Origin: CAVYYW01 sp963772845
GTDB taxonomy: Bacteria; Bacillota; Bacilli; Bacillales; Sporolactobacillaceae
Direction: 5' to 3'
DNA: 64,000 bases
Assembly (NCBI GenBank): GCA_963772845.1
Contig: CAVYYW010000024.1
Location: 1 to 64,000, forward strand
Shown: piece after piece, positions 44,538 to 53,640 of the stretch
Layout of the letters: each line of letters opens with the position of its first letter
Numbering within the stretch: position 1 is the first letter of the stretch
Notes under the pieces: model-generated
The model's database searches: none
The model's input: only the letters and a program-made list of their open reading frames with translations
Told to the model about the DNA's origin: nothing
Made by a program: the position numbers and the translations under genes

Positions 44538-46514
44538 TTATTCCGGTAATCCTGCAACCGTTGCCGCACCCACATTGACAGTCTCTGTCAGTGTATTGCT
44601 GCTGCCTTTTCTTAAGCGAAGGTTAGCGGATCCTGACGTGTTCGGGTTGAGTTGCACGTACACGACACGCTCAGCATGCCCATTTTGATCCGTTGTCAGT
44701 GAAAAATCAGTGCTGTAACCGTATGAAGACGGCCAGCTGCCATCACTATTCTGAACTTTTCCTACCTGCGTGCCATTTGAAGTATACATGCCTAAATTAT
44801 AACCTGTGTAAGTCGTATTCGGCGTCAGACCGTCCACTGTCACTCTGATCGGGAACGTATTATTATTCGGTAGGGTCGCTTGATGATCAAAAGCGTAGCT
44901 ATCAGGATCCAAAGGCTGAACACTCGTATTTTGAATCGTGACAGCCTCCGTCAGTTCATTTGTGGAGCCTTGACGCAGCCTCATATTTGCACTGCCGCTA
45001 GCACTCGGGTTAACCTGCACATAAACCATTTTTTCTGCATAGCCATTAGCATCTGTGGTTAGGGAGAAATTATTGCTGTAGCCGTATGAGCCCGGCCAGC
45101 TGCCATCGCTGTTTTCCACCTTCGCCATCTGCGTGCCATTAGAATCATAGATACCTAAATTGTAATTATTATAAGTTGTATTAGGGGTTAACCCGCCAAC
45201 CTTTACCCTCACTTCAAATATCCCTTGATTCGGCAGACCTGACTGATGATCAAAACCGTAGCCATCGAGCGGCGTTCCAGACCCGCCAGTGCCTCCTGTC
45301 CCGCCTGTTCCGGAGCCCGAATTATAACCGTAAGAACCTGCTGCAAAAGTTGAAGTGTCATACCACTTATAGCCTGCTTGCGGCGTTGACCATGGTTCAG
45401 ACTGTGGCTCAGTCGATTGGCTTGGGGCTTCCCATGAATACAAAGAAGTGACAGGATCTTCATTCAGACCAGACACTTGGTCAAAGCTTGTATAGGATTC
45501 ACTCTTGGCTAACCATTCAACCATATTGACGAGTAAAACCGAATCATCCTGTTCTTCATATCCAGCATATGTTGTTTTGCTTGAACCTGAATCTTCTCTT
45601 TTATACTTAGGCGTTGCATCCTCGACCGGTGACGAGTCGCCAATAAATGCTGCTTTTCCGCTTCCAAGCTTAGATACAGCTGCGAAAGCACCCTCTGCAT
45701 GTCCACCGCCGTTATAATTGCCTTGATCAACGGCATGGCTCCAACTGGATGATGTCTGAGGCAAATACACAATCCCTTTTGCATGATGAGGATCCGTGAT
45801 AGCGAGCGTTGATCCGGAATGCATCGCTACCGTTGAAACGCCGGAAGTAATTCCGAAAGCCTGGCTCGGTGCAACAATATCATTTGCTGTAATATCTCCT
45901 AGAGCATTGTAACGGAATCGCACACCGAAATTCGTTGAAAGCCAATCAGAGCTTGTGACATTTTGCATGGCTGCCGATCCGGCTTCCTCTGAGCTCATTC
46001 CTTTGGCAGGGTTGCTCCATGCCCCTCTGCGATAGCCGTTGAAAACCTCAGAGGCGTCCCACCTATTTAAATTGCGATCTGCATTGTAGTGGTCAGCAAT
46101 GAAAAAAATACTTCCTCCATTTTGAACATACTGCTTCATCGCAGCCTGCTCAGAGCTTTTATAAGGGATATTTGCTTCCGGTATCACAAACACCGCATAA
46201 TTCTTCAGATCATCATAGGTGATTGGCGATGCCTTCCTCAGTTCCTGAACGTCAAACCCATCATTCGCAAGACCCTGTCCAAAATCTGAAAAACCTCCAT
46301 CAATGACCCAATCGGCTGAACCTGCCGTCTGACCATGCGTATTATCAAATAAGATCTGTTTTCCATTATTCGCATTGCTGACTGTGGCATTCAAATGAGG
46401 GGCAGGATCACTTGGACCTTCCGCATTGGCCTGATGCTCCTGCTGAAACGGAATAGCGAAAGAAAGTATCATTGCAGTGGATAGAGCAATATTCTTAAAC
46501 GACTGAACCTTCAT
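44538..46514 (-). CDS. Large secreted protein: GATase1-like domain plus two repeats
   Basis: A 658-residue exported protein with a signal peptide ending near ANA-EG. Residues about 50-340 form an alpha/beta domain (KQILFDNTHGQTAGSADWVI, YAVFVIPEANIPYKSSEQ, QYVQNGGSIFFIADHYNADR, KAAFIGDSSPVED) reminiscent of class I glutamine-amidotransferase-like or DUF4350 folds, without an obvious catalytic Cys. A Gly-rich linker (GTGGTGGTGGSG) leads to two repeats of about 105 residues (FDHQSGLPNQG...VNPSASGSANMRLRQGS and FDHQATLPNNN...LNPNTSGSANLRLRKGS). It could be a surface or extracellular nuclease-related protein; function unknown. Confidence 0.75.
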   Translation of the reverse strand: MKVQSFKNIALSTAMILSFAIPFQQEHQANAEGPSDPAPHLNATVSNANNGKQILFDNTHGQTAGSADWVIDGGFSDFGQGLANDGFDVQELRKASPITYDDLKNYAVFVIPEANIPYKSSEQAAMKQYVQNGGSIFFIADHYNADRNLNRWDASEVFNGYRRGAWSNPAKGMSSEEAGSAAMQNVTSSDWLSTNFGVRFRYNALGDITANDIVAPSQAFGITSGVSTVAMHSGSTLAITDPHHAKGIVYLPQTSSSWSHAVDQGNYNGGGHAEGAFAAVSKLGSGKAAFIGDSSPVEDATPKYKREDSGSSKTTYAGYEEQDDSVLLVNMVEWLAKSESYTSFDQVSGLNEDPVTSLYSWEAPSQSTEPQSEPWSTPQAGYKWYDTSTFAAGSYGYNSGSGTGGTGGTGGSGTPLDGYGFDHQSGLPNQGIFEVRVKVGGLTPNTTYNNYNLGIYDSNGTQMAKVENSDGSWPGSYGYSNNFSLTTDANGYAEKMVYVQVNPSASGSANMRLRQGSTNELTEAVTIQNTSVQPLDPDSYAFDHQATLPNNNTFPIRVTVDGLTPNTTYTGYNLGMYTSNGTQVGKVQNSDGSWPSSYGYSTDFSLTTDQNGHAERVVYVQLNPNTSGSANLRLRKGSSNTLTETVNVGAATVAGLPE

Positions 46515-46576
46515 CTAATCATCCTCTCATATTTGTGAAGCTCCTTTAATTTTAACAGGGAAATATGGAGAAATTA

Positions 46577-46800
46577 TCATAATGACTTAATATAATTGTA
46601 AAATTTAAGGATACTTTCGGTGCAGGATAAAAGATCCGCCACATTTTTATGATAGAGCGGACATTCCTTATATAAAGGGCTTTTCCACCCGTTCATATAC
46701 CGAGCCGACCATCCTTTTTCATAGGCTATTTGTTCTACACAGCGGGGGATTGGACAATAGAATGAGGTTTTTGGAAAAAAATTATTTGTCGAGCTGCCAG
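46577..46800 (-). pseudogene. Gene fragment with cysteine-rich domain
   Basis: A frame of about 70 codons with no start reads PKTSFYCPIPRCVEQIAYEK, then GWSARYMNGWKSPLYKECPLY and HKNVADLLSCTESILKFYNYI before a TGA at 46577. The ordered composition and four cysteines suggest a true coding remnant, not chance. The missing N-terminus lies exactly where the interspersed element at 46800-47068 begins, so the gene was probably cut by it. I do not recognise the family. Confidence 0.45.
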
Positions 46801-47068
46801 GAAAGTCCGGGTCACCTGCGGAATAAGCTGATGGCTACTGAATATCAATAGCCAAAATTGACTTCTAAATGGCCACAGCAGTCAACAAATACGTTGATTG
46901 ACTCGGAAGGTGCGAGACTCCCTCGGGATCAGCACGCGTCCGAAGATCCACTTTGGAGCACAAGTAAACCATTCCAAAGTTAGCTGAGGCCGTGCCCGCG
47001 GAAAGCGAGCAGCCTAGAGCGAAAATCAGCACAACCACAATACAGAAGAGGACTTTATCAGTGGCCAC
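46800..47068 (+). repeat. Interspersed palindromic element, copy with flanking inverted ends
   Basis: GTTGATT (46894-46900) faces AATCAGC (47024-47030), with the inner hairpin around CCACTTTGG/CCAAAGTTAGCTGAGG between. TGGCCAC (46871-46877) and GTGGCCA (47061-47067) form outer inverted ends. The GCTGATGGCTACTGAATATC arm to the left matches copies 1-3. The following 47069-47319 has no recognised gene. Confidence 0.75.
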
Positions 47069-47319
47069 GTTTTTGGATCATTGGAGCTCTTTTTTGGACA
47101 ATAGATTCGATTCAGACTGACTCCTACCCTATTCAGTTCACTACTTGAGCGTCCATTTTGTCTTTTCTCATTTAAATCAGCGGAAATCCTCAAAATATGC
47201 TGGAAGGAATGGTTTTGACTTGATGGAAGAGTCAACATTTGAAGGTTTACAGATGTTGAGGGAGTCAGCCCCTTTAGTCATTTTAGATTAATAAAAAAAT
47301 CAGATAAAATTAAGAGATT

Positions 47320-47362
47320 GAAAAAAAATGGCTTGAAATTTCTTTCAAAGCCATTTTTTAAC
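47320..47362. terminator. Terminator downstream of the SDR gene
   Basis: AAAATGGCTTGAAA pairs with TTTCAAAGCCATTTT, with A/T tracts on both sides. It lies past the stop of the minus-strand SDR gene at 47416. Confidence 0.75.
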
Positions 47363-47415
47363 TTTTGAAGCATATGATTTGCTGTGTGTTTTATCTTTTT
47401 CAACATGGTGATATT

Positions 47416-48195
47416 CTACAGCCAATTATTAAACCCGCCTTCAGAATGAATAACCTGACCGGTGATCCATTCCGCTTCATCACTGGCCAAAAATGCAGCT
47501 AGGTTTGCCGCATCCTTAGGGTACCCCATCCTTCCCTGAGGAAAGAGCGGGAGCAGATGTTCCTGGATTTCCTCCGTCATCCAGCCTGTGTCGGTTGGAC
47601 CGGGATTAATGCTGTTAATCGTAATCCCTTTTCGGGCAATGCTCGTAGACAGCGTAAACGTTAGCGTTTCAATAGCCGATTTTGTCAGGACGTAAGAGAT
47701 TTCATCAGGCATTGGCCCTCTTGACCAGCCTGTTGTAAGGTTAATAATCCGCCCTCCCGACTTTCCCTTGAACCGTTTTATGAAAGCAGCGGTTAATAGC
47801 GTCGTTGCCCGGACGTTAATTTCATAATGTTTGTCGAGCGACTCGGAGTTAATGGTCTCAATATTGTCATTAACCGAATAGCAAGCATTATTTACTAATA
47901 TAGCAGGCTGTCCAATAGCTGTTTCTGCTTCATTAAGCAAGCGTTCACATGCATCAGGGCGGGTAAGGTCCAGCTCGAGGCTGGCACACCGAACTCCGAA
48001 ACCTTTAATCTCCTTGAGCAGCTGTGCAGGCTCTTCTCTTTTGCCCAATTCCAGTTCCTCATCGTAATTCGACCAGTAGGTAAAGAAAATATCGGCGCCT
48101 TCTTTTGCAAGCTCTCTGCATATAGCAGCACCGATTCCAGTCAGTCTGCTTGCACCCGTCACAACGGCTGTTCTGTTCAATAATTTTTTTGCCAT
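47416..48195 (-). CDS. SDR-family oxidoreductase
   Basis: A 259-residue short-chain dehydrogenase. The nucleotide motif TGASRLTGIGAAIC, NNACYSV, catalytic Ser region NLTTGWSRG and YVLTK (Tyr and Lys of YxxxK) are present; the PGPTDTGWM loop follows. Substrate unknown; the layout is close to 3-oxoacyl reductase-like SDRs. ATG at 48195 preceded by GGGAGGA; it starts 15 bases after the alpha-toroid gene, with which it is probably co-transcribed. Confidence 0.88.
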   Translation of the reverse strand: MAKKLLNRTAVVTGASRLTGIGAAICRELAKEGADIFFTYWSNYDEELELGKREEPAQLLKEIKGFGVRCASLELDLTRPDACERLLNEAETAIGQPAILVNNACYSVNDNIETINSESLDKHYEINVRATTLLTAAFIKRFKGKSGGRIINLTTGWSRGPMPDEISYVLTKSAIETLTFTLSTSIARKGITINSINPGPTDTGWMTEEIQEHLLPLFPQGRMGYPKDAANLAAFLASDEAEWITGQVIHSEGGFNNWL

Positions 48196-48209
48196 AAATC
48201 CTCCCAGCC

Positions 48210-49133
48210 CTATCTTTCTTCGATTCTTCCAAAGTCATATAAGGTCTTTAAATTTTTAACTGTCAGATGACCGGACCACTCCTGTTCGGCCTGCTTCCAC
48301 ACGTCTTCATATTCACCGAGCCATGACCAATTCGGACGCCATGAGCCATCAGGATTTAGTTTATTGATCTCATAATCGAGGTTAAGCGCAACCTCTGATT
48401 TTAAAAAAGGATAAAAATAAGAATTAGGCGACGTCACCAGCTGCAAGGGCTTTGCGGCATACTGCCCCCACTCCTCAGGATTTGATGCAACAGTCAGTGC
48501 CACTGACTTTGACAGTTTATCCCGCACAATCCCTTTTGAAGATTCAGGCAACGCTTCAAATAGAATTTGATAGCAAAAAAAATCATGCATATCAAGTTTT
48601 TCAGGAATTTCGTAGAGCTTTTCAATTGCAAGACCAGTCGTGTATTGTAAAAACTCATTAGGCACATTTTCTGCATATTGATGAAGGTATCCGACAATCT
48701 CTGCGTTCGGATTTGCCCAAGTGGTTTCAACCCCGCTCCGCTCTTTTTCAGGGTTATACTCCCACCAAATAGCATGCGGAACGTCGTTAACTTCTGGTGG
48801 AACGGCATGCCACTTCTTCATTTCAGAGTCAAAACTCTCCATCAGATAATAAATTGCTTTTTTTATAACTGGATGCTGAGCCTCCACGTCTAAGTCCTTA
48901 ATGATGCTCAGCGCTACGGCCGTGCCCATTGGTGAGGACCCTTCCAGCCTGAAGTCAGGCTCAATGGAATGCCCAAAGCCTCCATCGTCATTTTGATAGA
49001 CTGCCAGTGCTTCAAGCACAGATTCCTTGCTTCCTTCTTCAAAATAATAACGGCACAGAGTCTTTTCCAGTTCCCTCGCATTTTCATATACAAACAGCTT
49101 AGACTTTTGAAAGTTTTCATATGAAAGTTTCAT
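48210..49133 (-). CDS. Alpha/alpha-toroid (terpene cyclase/prenyltransferase-like) protein
   Basis: A 307-residue protein without signal peptide. VYQNDDGGFGHSIEPDF and LNPDGSWRPNWSW are QW-type repeats of the squalene cyclase and prenyltransferase alpha-toroid fold, at the N- and C-terminal ends; the middle is helical. The acidic DxDD cyclase motif is not evident, so catalysis as a cyclase is doubtful. It may be a structural or unassigned enzyme of this fold. Forms an operon with the SDR gene. Confidence 0.7.
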   Translation of the reverse strand: MKLSYENFQKSKLFVYENARELEKTLCRYYFEEGSKESVLEALAVYQNDDGGFGHSIEPDFRLEGSSPMGTAVALSIIKDLDVEAQHPVIKKAIYYLMESFDSEMKKWHAVPPEVNDVPHAIWWEYNPEKERSGVETTWANPNAEIVGYLHQYAENVPNEFLQYTTGLAIEKLYEIPEKLDMHDFFCYQILFEALPESSKGIVRDKLSKSVALTVASNPEEWGQYAAKPLQLVTSPNSYFYPFLKSEVALNLDYEINKLNPDGSWRPNWSWLGEYEDVWKQAEQEWSGHLTVKNLKTLYDFGRIEER

Positions 49134-49424
49134 AGAAATCTCCTTTTTACGAACATGTTAATTAATAGTTTCTGTATATCTATTGGAATTCCTTTATTTA
49201 AAAGCCGTTTGTTGTTTTTTCATACGATTCAAGCAGTAGGAATTATACTTGCTTCAAACAAATTGTATTGAAAATTTTTCATGATTTCATACTGATTTTC
49301 TGAAGAAAAAAGGAAATTTGACTTAGATTTATATTGAAAGTCATTTCAAATAGCGATGGAACCGTTCCCAAAAGTTCTTCAACACTGGCTACAAGCTCCC
49401 AATATGACGTTAAAGCATCATTTT

Positions 49425-49530
49425 TGATGTTTTATGTGCCGAATTTAAGTTTTACGTGCCAAAAGCAATCGTTTATGTGCCGAATTTAAGTTTTATGTGC
49501 CAAAATCAGTGATTTATGTGCCGAAGTAAA
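49425..49530 (+). repeat. Short tandem TTTATGTGCC repeats
   Basis: TTTTATGTGCCGAATTTAAG and TTTTACGTGCCAAAA alternate about every 20-24 bases, five units in all, ending in TTTATGTGCCGAAG. AT-rich spacers vary. No gene is seen in 49134-49555. Confidence 0.7.
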
Positions 49531-49555
49531 ATGATGGAAAAAATAATTTCAATGC

Positions 49556-49860
49556 CTGTGGAATCAGAATCAGCGAGGTGCGCGTGCCCGTGGAAAGCGA
49601 GCAGCCTAGAGCGGAAATCAACAACCACATCTACACCGGGGGACCTTTTTCAGTGTCCTCATCAGCGTTCCAAGCGAGACCCCGCAGCGCAATAGTTAAG
49701 GAAGTTCGGCTAAAGCCAGCACATCCTGTGCTAACGCCGGACCTACCCACGTCCTGTGGGCTTGAGGAGGCTCGTGGATCGCTCCAAGCGAAGGTATTTC
49801 GCTTTCAATGGATTGCATCCCAATTCTCGAAAGTCCCGCTCGACGAACTTTTAAATCTAA
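49556..49860 (+). repeat. Half of an interspersed element plus CACGTCCTGTG hairpins
   Basis: CGTGCCCGTGGAAAGCGAGC begins the right half of the palindromic element, ending in AATCAAC (49617-49623) and GACCTTTTTCAGTG. A second subfamily follows (49695-49790): GTTCGGCTAA, then CACATCCTGTG, AACGCCGGAC and CCCACGTCCTGTGGG hairpins, matching 62073-62160. Confidence 0.72.
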
Positions 49861-49864
49861 CAGT

Positions 49865-49896
49865 AAAAAACGATACCCGGGAATCGGATATCGTTT
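49865..49896 (-). terminator. Terminator of the permease operon
   Basis: On the minus strand AAACGATATCC pairs with GGGTATCGTTT around GATTCCC, running into TTTTTT, just after the permease stop at 49901. Confidence 0.78.
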
Positions 49897-49900
49897 CTAA

Positions 49901-50926
49901 TCAGGCTGATCGATGTACAGGTTTAAAACTGTCCTCAGTTATGTGAATCTCGTCCTTCTCTTTTATATATCTGCTAGGCTTCACCCGTACACGGCCATGC
50001 TCAATCGCCTTCTTCAAGCCATCCAGAATAAAATTAAGCGATAAAATCAACAGTGCAAAGGCAAAGAGCGGAATTAAAATAACGCGCGGATCAATAAACA
50101 GATAATCATAGCTGCTGCCGATTAATCCGGACCACTCGCCGGTTTTTGACTGATATCTATTACTTGCTTCTGCAACAACTGAAAAGACATACGTCCCCCC
50201 GAACAGGAGCTTGAAAAGACCCAAATGAATCAACAAAATCAGAGTTTGAATCATTTGTTCTATAAAGGTAAGCAGCAATTTCGGTCCGAGTAATGGAAGA
50301 AGATGACGTCTAAGAATATAATGCCGCCGGCCGCCCAACAGCTCGACGGATCGAATGAATTCTTTTTTATACACCGCATCCGTTTCATTGGCGATGAAAA
50401 GTGTCAGTGCCGGCACAGATAATAGAGTCAAAATCATTAATTCAAAAAAGACTCTTTCGGAATATGAGTTCAAAAAAACATGCAGCTTGTTCTCATTTGT
50501 CACACTGATCAAGACGCTGGACAGTGTCAGATAACCGACAAGTGACAGAGGCACATAGTGAAAGCAATCAACAAGGCCAGAAAAAAAGGTACTCGCCTTC
50601 ATTAAATAGCGCTGGAAAATCAGACCAAAGAAAAGGGACAAACCAACGCGCAGAAAAGCAACCAAGGCCGCAATCCCAATTGTATATTTCGCCCCCATCA
50701 ATAACTCTTGGAATAAAAGGTTTCCCGCTGAGTCAGTACCGAATGGCGGGACCTGTGAAGACTTAAATGGCGGTGCACCGATTAAATCACCATCTTTATA
50801 CAGGATATAAAGATGCGGAATCTTGCCGTGATAGATAATACCTGTCACCACGCTTGCAATGACAAGAAGCAGAATAATACTTGCGCCAATGACAAAGAGC
50901 GGCTGTTTGAATAGAGCCTTGACCAT
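49901..50926 (-). CDS. OppC/DppC-like ABC permease subunit
   Basis: A 341-residue membrane protein. PPFGTDSAGNLLFQELLMGAKYTIGIA is the N-terminal signature of DppC/OppC permeases, and EFIRSVELLGGRRHYILRRHLLP the EAA loop that touches the ATPase. Several helices follow. It overlaps the upstream DppB-like gene by one base (TAATG-type junction). No solute-binding or ATPase gene is in the window, so its partner proteins must be elsewhere. Confidence 0.82.
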   Translation of the reverse strand: MVKALFKQPLFVIGASIILLLVIASVVTGIIYHGKIPHLYILYKDGDLIGAPPFKSSQVPPFGTDSAGNLLFQELLMGAKYTIGIAALVAFLRVGLSLFFGLIFQRYLMKASTFFSGLVDCFHYVPLSLVGYLTLSSVLISVTNENKLHVFLNSYSERVFFELMILTLLSVPALTLFIANETDAVYKKEFIRSVELLGGRRHYILRRHLLPLLGPKLLLTFIEQMIQTLILLIHLGLFKLLFGGTYVFSVVAEASNRYQSKTGEWSGLIGSSYDYLFIDPRVILIPLFAFALLILSLNFILDGLKKAIEHGRVRVKPSRYIKEKDEIHITEDSFKPVHRSA

Positions 50927-51817
50927 TAGACAGCCACCTTCTGTCTAGTAAATAGTAAAATAAGGATCTGGATAACCGCGAAGAACAGGAACATCGGCAC
51001 AAAAAACAGCAGGATGCCCACTGTAAAAATCGTCGGCGTTGCATTCTGAAACATAAACATCAATAATCCCCTGCTGTTTAATAAGAATTCAACAATCAGA
51101 AGATTAGACAGCATAAAACTAAGAATGATTTTTGAATGCGACATGATACTGACCAAGGCATTCCTGGAAATGTGAACAATCATGATCCTCAGTCTTTTCA
51201 TCCCCTTCCCTTTGGCAAACTCAACATAATCCCGCCCGGTTTCATTTTGAATTTCACTGTTAATCATCCGGTACAGCAATGCAATCGGTAGGGCTGAAAG
51301 CACGATCAGAGGTAAGGAATACGATTCTTTTTCTCCAAATGTTGCTAGATTTAACACCAGAATATTTGTTTTTTGAAAAAACCAGATAATAAATAGCTGA
51401 AGAAGACCAATCAGCAAAAGGTCAGGTATAGATTCGAATATGTACAGGATAAAACGAATGAGTTTTCGAGCCCTTTGAGGAAGCAGCATCGTTACGAAGG
51501 TCAGCAGGATGGCAAACATAAAAGAAATAAAAAAGGATGCAAAGAGCAAAATCATACTGTAGCGCCAATAGCTGAACAGCATTGGAAAAAGCTGGCCGCG
51601 CCGTCGCGGTTCCGTTCGACCGAAGCAATTCTGACCCGATTGTATAGGTGAGCCGTGACGGATGGATCAAATGCTTAATCACGGCAAGGATGGAGTGGAA
51701 ATACTGTCCGAAATGAGGAGTGATTCCAACAAAAAGCGCTGGAATAGAGCCTAAAAATAACAGTCCTACACACGTCAGGACAAATTTATAGGATAATTTA
51801 AAAAGCGTTTCACTCAT
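50926..51817 (-). pseudogene. OppB/DppB-like ABC permease subunit, frameshifted
   Basis: The upstream frame has the N-terminal helix and periplasmic stretch (SYKFVLTCVGLLFLGSIPALF); the downstream frame (to 50926) carries the remaining helices and the EAA loop GRDYVEFAKGKGMKRLRIMIVHI. One extra base near 51610 joins them (TATA frame into RRRGQLFPMLFSYWRYS). With the next gene it forms an oligopeptide-type membrane pair. ATG at 51817. Confidence 0.78.
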
Positions 51818-51938
51818 CTAAATGTCCCCTTTATTAGTTATCTGACTCATCATTTCTTCAAGGGGGCATCCATTTCCTTTTTTTGATCCAAAAAAAAGCA
51901 CCTTACCCATTAATAAGGTAAAATGCTGAAAAAAGCTT

Positions 51939-52370
51939 CTATACATGTCGGCGGCGGTATTGATACTGCTTCCATTGGAACAAAATAAAACAGCCGACAC
52001 AAAACCCGCAGATCGCAACGGCAGCAGCCAGTGCCACGAGGACAGTGAATACGTAATAAACAGCAGTCCAGTTCAATAAGAAACTGATCAACCCTGCAGC
52101 GAGGCAGATCACCGCAATGATCTGATTAAACTTTTGCTGTCCTTTATCTTCAGGAATATAGCTTGAGGGCGGCTTTCGCAAAAATTGCCGCGCCAGTTTC
52201 ATCACTGGATTAAAATCAAACAGCAGCCCGCCTAGCCCAGCTAACAGTGGGATCAGCAGCAACAAGCCCCAGCCTGTCGCCCAGCTGATGACGACTGATA
52301 AAACAATCATCCATTGATTCGTTCTCACTAGCGGACGTGGAACGGATGCAGGCACTGGAGAGTTCCCCAT
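51939..52370 (-). CDS. DUF4395 membrane protein
   Basis: A 143-residue protein with four predicted membrane helices: VLSVVISWATGWGLLLLIPLL, a loop with FNPVMKLARQFLRKPPSSY, then FNQIIAVICLAAGLISFLLNW and VAICGFCVGCFI. The pattern, including the CGFCVGC ending, matches DUF4395, a family sometimes found near thiol or sulfur genes. Function unknown. No ribosome binding site is very strong before the ATG at 52370 (GAAAGG). Confidence 0.72.
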   Translation of the reverse strand: MGNSPVPASVPRPLVRTNQWMIVLSVVISWATGWGLLLLIPLLAGLGGLLFDFNPVMKLARQFLRKPPSSYIPEDKGQQKFNQIIAVICLAAGLISFLLNWTAVYYVFTVLVALAAAVAICGFCVGCFILFQWKQYQYRRRHV

Positions 52371-52488
52371 TATATATCAAACCTTTCATATCGGATTAAT
52401 TAGTATATTATTATATTAATCCGAAACATGTTTGATAACAAATAATTTGTTTTTAGTATGAAGGACAATTTTAAAAAAGAATATAAAA

Positions 52489-52534
52489 GTACCCTATAAG
52501 GCAGACTTTTTCCAATGTCTGCTTTATAGGGTAC
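52489..52534 (-). terminator. Long inverted repeat downstream of ppaC
   Basis: GTACCCTATAAGGCAGAC (52489-52506) and its near-complement (52517-52534) form an 18-bp stem with one mismatch; the minus strand continues with TTTTATATTCTTTTTT, suiting termination of ppaC transcripts. Confidence 0.7.
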
Positions 52535-52598
52535 AATTTAAAGCTCTATCGTTTTTTTATTTAATGATGTTAAAAATGTTACCGCTTCCTCATCCGTC

Positions 52599-53534
52599 TT
52601 AAAGGTTTTTAAATGCATCGGTCAATACAGGTACAATTTGCTTCTTCCGGGAAACAACACCTTTTAATGCAATCATGTTATCTTCAAAAACAGCCTCGTA
52701 AGCCTGATCAACCACCTCTGCTGATTTTCCAAGAGCAATGGCAACAGAATCGTTTGTCAGGATATTCGTAATTGTGAACATAAAGAGATCCAGGTTCTTC
52801 TCTTCGATAACCGAGGACATAGCAGCTTCGATTTCAGGCTTGCGCTCCAACACATCACTTTGGTCGACCACATTCACCTGAGCGATCTCTACTTTATGGT
52901 CATGCATAGCGAATTCTTTTGAATCTAAAGAGATTAATTGTTCCACTGTTTTATCACTGATATCAGCTCCGGCTTTCAGCATATCCAGGCCATAGCTGTC
53001 TGCATCCACACCGGCAATTTCAGCCAGCTCGCGTCCGGCAGCCACATCTTCCTCTGTGCATGTCGGTGATTTAAAAAGAAGGGTATCTGAAATAATAGCT
53101 GACAACATTAGTCCTGCAATATCTTTCGGAATCGCTTTGCCTTTTTCCTTGTACATTTTATTCAGGATCGTTGCTGTACAGCCTACTGGCTCAGCCCGGT
53201 AGTACAATGGATCCTGCGTTTCAAAATTTGAGATGCGGTGATGGTCAATCACTTCAAGCACGCGAACATCATCGATATCATCGGCACTCTGCTGGCGTTC
53301 ATTATGATCGACTAAAATAACGCCTTCAACGTTTTCATTTTTCACTGAACTGATCTGGCGCGGTGCCTTCATGTTAAATGTATCGAGGGCAAATTGCGTC
53401 TCTCCGCTTACCTCTCCCAAGCGAACCGGCTCCGCTTCCGCTCCAAGCTGTTTCTTCAGATCAGCATAAGCGATCGCTGAACAAATCGTATCTGTATCGG
53501 GATTTTTATGTCCAAAAATAATTACTTTCTCCAT
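52599..53534 (-). CDS. ppaC: Manganese-dependent inorganic pyrophosphatase
   Basis: A 311-residue family II (DHH) pyrophosphatase. GHKNPDTDTICSAIAYAD (metal ligands His and Asp), LVDHNERQQS, VIDHHRISNF, ISDTLLFKSPTCT and the C-terminal SRKKQIVPVL substrate-binding motif are complete. It hydrolyses pyrophosphate in the cytoplasm and is the main enzyme of this type in Bacillus. ATG at 53534 after AAAGGAG. Single gene. Confidence 0.95.
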   Translation of the reverse strand: MEKVIIFGHKNPDTDTICSAIAYADLKKQLGAEAEPVRLGEVSGETQFALDTFNMKAPRQISSVKNENVEGVILVDHNERQQSADDIDDVRVLEVIDHHRISNFETQDPLYYRAEPVGCTATILNKMYKEKGKAIPKDIAGLMLSAIISDTLLFKSPTCTEEDVAAGRELAEIAGVDADSYGLDMLKAGADISDKTVEQLISLDSKEFAMHDHKVEIAQVNVVDQSDVLERKPEIEAAMSSVIEEKNLDLFMFTITNILTNDSVAIALGKSAEVVDQAYEAVFEDNMIALKGVVSRKKQIVPVLTDAFKNL

Positions 53535-53640
53535 CGTTAAACTCCTTTGTGAAAATGTATTTCTCGCTGCCTATTATTTTATCATATCCTTAAGCTCTGA
53601 ATAAGGATTTGCTATCCCATCTTCTTTTTTATCGCCTGAT

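Noticed and set aside
47026..47238. A 70-codon frame on the minus strand
   Set aside because: Low-complexity, overlaps the interspersed element, no start signal, no recognisable family.
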